Shown: piece by piece, positions 59,592 through 64,000 of the stretch
Numbering within the stretch: the stretch's first letter is position 1
Layout: every line of letters begins with the position of its first letter
Origin: Kocuria rosea
GTDB lineage: Bacteria > Actinomycetota > Actinomycetes > Actinomycetales > Micrococcaceae
Direction: 5' to 3'
Assembly (NCBI RefSeq): GCF_023715525.1
Contig: NZ_JAMBOG010000001.1
Coordinates: forward strand, 186,001 to 250,000
Length of the DNA stretch: 64,000 bases
Notes under the pieces: model-generated
The model's input: the letters and a program-made list of their open reading frames with translations, nothing else
Told to the model about the DNA's origin: nothing
Database searches by the model: none
Program-made: the position numbers and the translations under genes

Positions 59592-61073
59592 GTGGCCACC
59601 GCCGCACCACCGCAGCCCGTCCCGCAGGTCCCGGGGCAGCAGCCCCACCAGCACCTGCGCCGCACCCTCAAGTCCCGTCATCTGACGATGATCGCGATGG
59701 GCGGGGCGATCGGCACCGGCTTGTTCGTGGCCTCGGGCAACACCATCGCCACCGCCGGGCCCGGCGGGGCGCTGCTGGCCTACACGGCCATCGGCGTGAT
59801 GGTCTTCCTGCTCATGCAGAGCCTGGGCGAGATGGCGACCTACCTGCCCGTCTCCGGGGCCTTCGAGGAGTACTCCACCCGCTTCGTCAGCCCCTCCTTC
59901 GGCTTCGCCATCGGCTGGAACTACTGGTACAACTGGGCGATCACCGTCGCCGCCGAACTCGTCGCCGCCGCCCTGATCATGCGCTACTGGCTGCCCGAGG
60001 TGCCCTCCTGGACCTGGTCAGCACTGTTCCTGGCGATCCTGTTCGGCCTCAACGCCTTGAGCACCCGCGCCTACGGGGAGAGCGAGTTCTGGTTCTCCCT
60101 CATCAAGGTCACCACCGTGGTGGTCTTCCTCGCCCTCGGGGTGCTGATGATCACCGGCATCCTCGGCGGGACCTCCCCGGGAACCGCGAACTGGACCACC
60201 GGGCAGGCCCCCTTCGTCGGCGGCGGGGCCGGGGTGCTGTCGATCTTCATGGTCGCGGGCTTCTCCTTCCAGGGCACCGAGCTCGTCGGCGTGGCCGCCG
60301 GCGAGGCCCAGGACCCCGAGAAGACCGTGCCCAAGGCCATCCGCACCGTGTTCGTGCGCATCCTGCTGTTCTACATCGGGGCCATCGCCGTCATCGGCTT
60401 CCTCATCCCCCACACCAGCCCGCACCTGCTGGGCAGCGGCGTGGAGGACGTCTCCATCTCCCCCTTCACCCTGGTCTTCGACAACGCCGGGGTCCTGGCC
60501 GCGGCCTCGGTGATGAACGCGGTGATCCTCACCGCGATCCTCTCCGCCGGCAACTCCGGGCTCTACGCCGCCACCCGCATGCTCTGGGCCCTGGCCGACA
60601 GCGGCAAGGCCCCGCGCGCCCTCGCCCGCCTGGACCGCCGCGGCGTGCCGATGACCGCGCTGGTGGCCACCACCGCGGTCGGGGCCGCCTGCTTCCTCAC
60701 CACCTTCATCGGCGACGGCGCCGCCTACGTCTGGCTGGTCAGCGCCTCCGGGCTGGCCGGGTTCATCGTGTGGACGGGCATCGCCTGGAGCCACTACCGC
60801 TTCCGCCGGGCCTACACCATCCAGGGCCACGACCTCGCCGACCTGCCCTTCCGCGCCCGGATCTTCCCCCTGGGACCGCTGCTGGCCCTGGCCCTGTGCG
60901 CGGTGGTCATCCTCGGGCAGAACTACCAGGCCCTCACCGGCGACATCGACCTGCTCGCGGCCCTGTCGGCCTACCTCGGCCTGCCCCTGTTCCTGGCCCT
61001 GTGGGCCGGCCACCGCCTCCTCACCGGCAGCCGCACCGTCCGCTACCAGGACGCCGACCTCACCCGCCCCTGA
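59592..61073 (+). CDS. Amino-acid permease (APC family, LysP-like)
   Basis: A 493-aa permease with about 12 helices. It has LTMIAMGGAIGTGLFVASG (unwound helix 1), SLGEMATYLPVSGAFEEY, the helix-6 element GFSFQGTELVGVAAGE and NSGLYAATRMLWALA, all of the AAT subfamily of amino acid permeases (lysine, aromatic or other). GTG start at 59592, seven bases after GGAGGAGGAG; the ATG at 59511 overlaps the promoter. The PaaR-like dyad suggests phenylalanine or another phenylacetate precursor could be a substrate, but sequence alone favours LysP-like. Confidence 0.88.
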   Translation: MATAAPPQPVPQVPGQQPHQHLRRTLKSRHLTMIAMGGAIGTGLFVASGNTIATAGPGGALLAYTAIGVMVFLLMQSLGEMATYLPVSGAFEEYSTRFVSPSFGFAIGWNYWYNWAITVAAELVAAALIMRYWLPEVPSWTWSALFLAILFGLNALSTRAYGESEFWFSLIKVTTVVVFLALGVLMITGILGGTSPGTANWTTGQAPFVGGGAGVLSIFMVAGFSFQGTELVGVAAGEAQDPEKTVPKAIRTVFVRILLFYIGAIAVIGFLIPHTSPHLLGSGVEDVSISPFTLVFDNAGVLAAASVMNAVILTAILSAGNSGLYAATRMLWALADSGKAPRALARLDRRGVPMTALVATTAVGAACFLTTFIGDGAAYVWLVSASGLAGFIVWTGIAWSHYRFRRAYTIQGHDLADLPFRARIFPLGPLLALALCAVVILGQNYQALTGDIDLLAALSAYLGLPLFLALWAGHRLLTGSRTVRYQDADLTRP

Positions 61074-61098
61074 CCCCGCCCCCACCGGGGACCACCCA

Positions 61099-61139
61099 CG
61101 GCGAAGGCCCCGGACCGTGCCGGTCCGGGGCCTTCGCCG
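61099..61139. terminator. Bidirectional terminator
   Basis: A perfect 18-bp stem (61099-61116 with 61122-61139), five-base loop, between the permease and the convergent purA. Confidence 0.88.
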
Positions 61140-61152
61140 CGAGGGGGCGCGG

Positions 61153-62439
61153 TCAGTCGATGAGGTCGCGCACCACGATGGTGTCGTCGCGGTCCGGACC
61201 CACGCCGATCGCGGACATCCGGGTGCCGCTCATCGCCTCGAGCGCCTCGACGTACGCGCGGGCGTTGGCGGGAAGGTCCTCCAGGGTGCGGCAGCCCGTG
61301 ATGTTCTCGGTCCAGCCGTCGAAGTACTCGAGGATCGGCTTGGCGTGGTGGAACTCGGTCTGGGTCATGGGCATCTCGTCGTGGCGCACGCCGTCGACGT
61401 CGTAGGCCACGCACACCGGGATCTTCTCGATGCCGGTGAGCACGTCCAGCTTGGTGAGGAAGTAGTCGGTGAAGCCGTTGATCCGGGAGGCGTGGCGGGC
61501 CATCACGGCGTCGTACCAGCCGGTGCGGCGGGGACGGCCGGTGTTGACCCCGAACTCGCCGCCGGTCATCCGCAGCTGCTCGCCCATCTCGTCGAAGAGC
61601 TCCGTGGGGAACGGCCCGGCGCCCACGCGCGTCGTGTAGGCCTTGATGATGCCGATGGCCCGGGTGATGCGGGTCGGGCCGATGCCGGAGCCCACGGACG
61701 CGCCGCCGGCCGTGGGGTTGGAGGAGGTCACGAACGGGTAGGTTCCGTGGTCGACGTCGAGGAACGTCGCCTGGCCGCCCTCCATGAGGACCACCTTGTC
61801 CTCGTCCAGGGCCCGGTTGAGCAGGTAGGTGGAGTCCACGATCATCGGGGCGAGCCGGTCGGCGTACTGCAGGAAGTAGTCCACGACCTCCTCGACCTGG
61901 ATGGCCCGGCGGTTGTAGAGCTTCACGAGCAGCTCGTTCTTCTGCCGCAGCGCGCCCTCGATCTTCTGCCGCAGGATCGACTCGTCCAGCACGTCCTGCA
62001 CGCGGATCCCCAGCCGGCCGACCTTGTCCATGTAGGTGGGGCCGATGCCGCGTCCGGTGGTGCCGATCGCCCGCTTGCCGAGGAAGCGCTCCGTGACCTG
62101 GTCCATGGTCTGGTGGTAGGGGGCGACCAGGTGGGCGTTGGCGGAGATGCGCAGCCGGGAGGTGTCGGCCCCGCGCGCCTCCAGGCCGTCGATCTCCTCG
62201 AACAGGGCCTGGGGGTTGACGACGACGCCGTTGCCGATCACGGGGACCGCGTTGGGGCTGAGGATGCCGGCGGGCAGGAGCTTGAGCTCGAACTTGTCAC
62301 CGCCCACGACCACGGTGTGCCCGGCGTTGTTGCCGCCGTTGGGCTTGACGACGTAGTCGACCCGGCCGCCGAGCAGATCGGTGGCCTTGCCCTTGCCCTC
62401 GTCACCCCACTGGGCGCCGACGATCACGATTGCTGGCAT
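61153..62439 (-). CDS. purA: Adenylosuccinate synthetase
   Basis: A 428-aa enzyme forming adenylosuccinate from IMP, aspartate and GTP in AMP synthesis. GDEGKGK P-loop at residues 12-18, [12 protein letters not shown] site and the [11 protein letters not shown] and [10 protein letters not shown] motifs are intact. AGGAG precedes the ATG at 62439. Transcribed alone on the minus strand. The 260-base gap before it contains GC-rich dyads and a -10-like TAGACT near 62610 but no riboswitch I can recognise. Confidence 0.97.
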   Translation of the reverse strand: MPAIVIVGAQWGDEGKGKATDLLGGRVDYVVKPNGGNNAGHTVVVGGDKFELKLLPAGILSPNAVPVIGNGVVVNPQALFEEIDGLEARGADTSRLRISANAHLVAPYHQTMDQVTERFLGKRAIGTTGRGIGPTYMDKVGRLGIRVQDVLDESILRQKIEGALRQKNELLVKLYNRRAIQVEEVVDYFLQYADRLAPMIVDSTYLLNRALDEDKVVLMEGGQATFLDVDHGTYPFVTSSNPTAGGASVGSGIGPTRITRAIGIIKAYTTRVGAGPFPTELFDEMGEQLRMTGGEFGVNTGRPRRTGWYDAVMARHASRINGFTDYFLTKLDVLTGIEKIPVCVAYDVDGVRHDEMPMTQTEFHHAKPILEYFDGWTENITGCRTLEDLPANARAYVEALEAMSGTRMSAIGVGPDRDDTIVVRDLID

Positions 62440-62699
62440 TGAACGACTCTCCTGCCTGGCTGGCGCGGGACCTCTCCCGCGGTGTCCAGGGCCGGGAGCG
62501 CCCCGACCGGACACGACAACGCCCCTGCGGCGGCCCGCTCCTGTGCGCACGCTCGCGCGGCGCCGTACCGGCAGGAGGAGGCCCAGGGGCTCGTACCGTG
62601 CAAGTCTACCGGTCCGTGACCCGCCGCACGCGGAGGACCTCCCGTGCGGGCCCGGCCGGCGTGCGCGGGGGCGGGCGGCGTCCGATAACCTCGGTGCTC

Positions 62700-64000
62700 A
62701 TGAGCACCCCTTCCTCCTCGGCCCGGCCGTCCGCCGAGCCGGCCGTCCGGTCGTCCCCACCGGGGTCCGGCCACCACCTCAAGGCCCGTCACCTCGTGAT
62801 GATGGCGCTCGGCAGCGCCATCGGCACCGGCCTGTTCATCGGCAGCGGGGCGGCGATCAGCACCGCCGGGCCGGCCGTGCTGCTGTCCTTCCTCGTGGCC
62901 TGCGTGCTGCTGGTGCTCGTGATGCGGGCGCTCGGGGAGATGGCCGCCGCGGACCCGTCCCCGGGGGCCTTCTCCACCTACGCCGAGAAGGCGATGGGCC
63001 CCACCGTGGGCCGCACCCTGGGCTGGCTGTGGTGGGCGCAGATCGTCGTGGTGGTCGCCGCGGAGGCCACGGCCGCGGCGCAGCTGCTGACGGAGCTGTG
63101 GCCGGTGGCCGAGCAGTGGGTGGTGGCGCTGGTGTTCATGGTCGTCTTCACGGCGATCAACCTCGTGAAGGTCAGCACGCTCGGCGAGACGGAGTTCTGG
63201 TTCGCCCTCATGAAGGTGCTCGCCGTCGTGGCCTTCCTCGGGGTGGGCGCCGCCCTGCTCCTGGGCCTGCTGGAGCCGCCCTCCCCGGGGTGGAGCAACC
63301 TGACCGCGCACGGGGGCTTCCTGCCCAACGGGCTGACCGGGGTGGCCGCGGCCCTGCTCGTGGTGATCTTCGCGTTCGGCGGCACCGAGCTCGTGACCAT
63401 CGCCGCCGCCGAGACCGAGGACCCGCAGCACAACGTGGCCCGGGCGATCCGCACGATCCTGGTGCGCATCCTCGTCTTCTACGTGGGCGCCGTGACGGTC
63501 ATGGTGCTCGTCCTGCCGTGGAACGACGAGCAGCTCTCCGTCAGCCCCTTCGTCGCCGTGCTCGACGCGGCGGGCGTGCCGGGGGCGGACGTGGTGATGG
63601 CCGTGATCATCATCCTGTCGCTGCTGTCCGCGCTCAACGCCAACATCTACGGCTCCTCGCGCATGCTCTACTCCCTGGCCCGCCGCGGCTCCGCGCCGCG
63701 CACCTTCGCCACCGTCACCGACCGCGGGGTGCCCCGCACCGCGGTGGTCGTCTCCGTGGTCTTCGGCTTCCTCGCCGTGGTCCTGAACTACCTGTGGCCC
63801 GAGACCGTGCTGCTGTGGATGCTCAACACCGTGGGCGCCACGTGCCTCGTGGTGTGGGGGCTGGCCCTGGTCTCCCAGATCGTGCTGCGCCGCCGGGCGG
63901 ACCGCGCGGGCACCGAGCTGCCCCTGCGGATGTGGGCGTTCCCCTGGCTGTCCTACCTGGCCCTGGCCATCCTCGCCGCGATCCTCCTGCTGGGCATGCT
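62700..64000 (+). CDS. Amino-acid permease (APC family), 3' end beyond window
   Basis: The 433 visible codons encode an APC permease of the AnsP/LysP group: KARHLVMMALGSAIGTGLFIGSG near residues 27-49, RALGEMAAADPSPGAFSTYAEKAMG, AFGGTELVTIAAAETEDP and NIYGSSRMLYSLARRG. About ten to eleven helices are present. ATG at 62700 lies ten bases after a -10-like GATAAC, with no ribosome site, so it may be near-leaderless. About 30-50 residues are probably missing. It is divergent from purA. Confidence 0.88.
   Translation, partial: MSTPSSSARPSAEPAVRSSPPGSGHHLKARHLVMMALGSAIGTGLFIGSGAAISTAGPAVLLSFLVACVLLVLVMRALGEMAAADPSPGAFSTYAEKAMGPTVGRTLGWLWWAQIVVVVAAEATAAAQLLTELWPVAEQWVVALVFMVVFTAINLVKVSTLGETEFWFALMKVLAVVAFLGVGAALLLGLLEPPSPGWSNLTAHGGFLPNGLTGVAAALLVVIFAFGGTELVTIAAAETEDPQHNVARAIRTILVRILVFYVGAVTVMVLVLPWNDEQLSVSPFVAVLDAAGVPGADVVMAVIIILSLLSALNANIYGSSRMLYSLARRGSAPRTFATVTDRGVPRTAVVVSVVFGFLAVVLNYLWPETVLLWMLNTVGATCLVVWGLALVSQIVLRRRADRAGTELPLRMWAFPWLSYLALAILAAILLLGM

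Overview
The window is 64 kb of very GC-rich DNA with short gaps, many GTG and TTG starts, strong GGAGG-type ribosome sites and several promoters placed so close to the start codon that the mRNA would be leaderless. Gene content and order point to an actinobacterium, most likely Micrococcaceae (Kocuria-like; genus is an inference). I see 58 protein genes, two of them cut by the window ends. I found no tRNA, rRNA, insertion sequence, prophage or CRISPR array.

Region 1 (1-18 kb) is mainly sulfur and central metabolism. A DmoA-like flavin monooxygenase, a sulfonate-type ABC transporter (ATPase, binding lipoprotein, permease) and metY each lie behind a SAM-sensing riboswitch. A fourth riboswitch, at 32.0 kb, precedes two tandem MetE-like methionine synthases. 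Together they look like a regulon that opens when SAM is low: import sulfonates, release reduced sulfur or methanethiol, build homocysteine or methionine with MetY, and methylate homocysteine. The same region holds an acetate-CoA ligase, a DASS anion transporter, an alanine symporter and an sdhC-sdhB pair without sdhA.

Region 2 (18-32 kb) carries ilvD, a TetR-MMPL exporter pair, an FGGY kinase, a zinc alcohol dehydrogenase with a hypothetical partner, and a ketone-body module (scoA-scoB-thiolase, a divergent IclR regulator, 3-hydroxybutyrate dehydrogenase) that would turn 3-hydroxybutyrate into acetyl-CoA.

Region 3 (34-61 kb) is an aromatic catabolism block. It holds a complete phenylacetyl-CoA pathway: paaA-B-C-D-E-G, paaI-paaK, a TetR regulator of PaaR type, paaZ, and thiolase-paaF-paaH. 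A motif close to ACCG-N2-CG-N2-CGGT lies at or just downstream of six promoters: thiolase, paaZ, paaI, paaA, an MHS-family transporter at 34.8 kb and an amino-acid permease at 59.6 kb. The last two suggest the PaaR regulon extends beyond the paa genes. Between the MHS transporter and the paa cluster lie an FAD-linked 2-hydroxyacid dehydrogenase, an Lrp regulator and a thiamine-diphosphate decarboxylase, which could feed 2-hydroxyacids such as phenyllactate or mandelate toward the pathway.

Region 4 (55-64 kb) has an M13 peptidase, a nitrilase-family amidase with an unusual tandem-repeat and poly-G upstream region, two DUF202 membrane proteins, two amino-acid permeases and purA.
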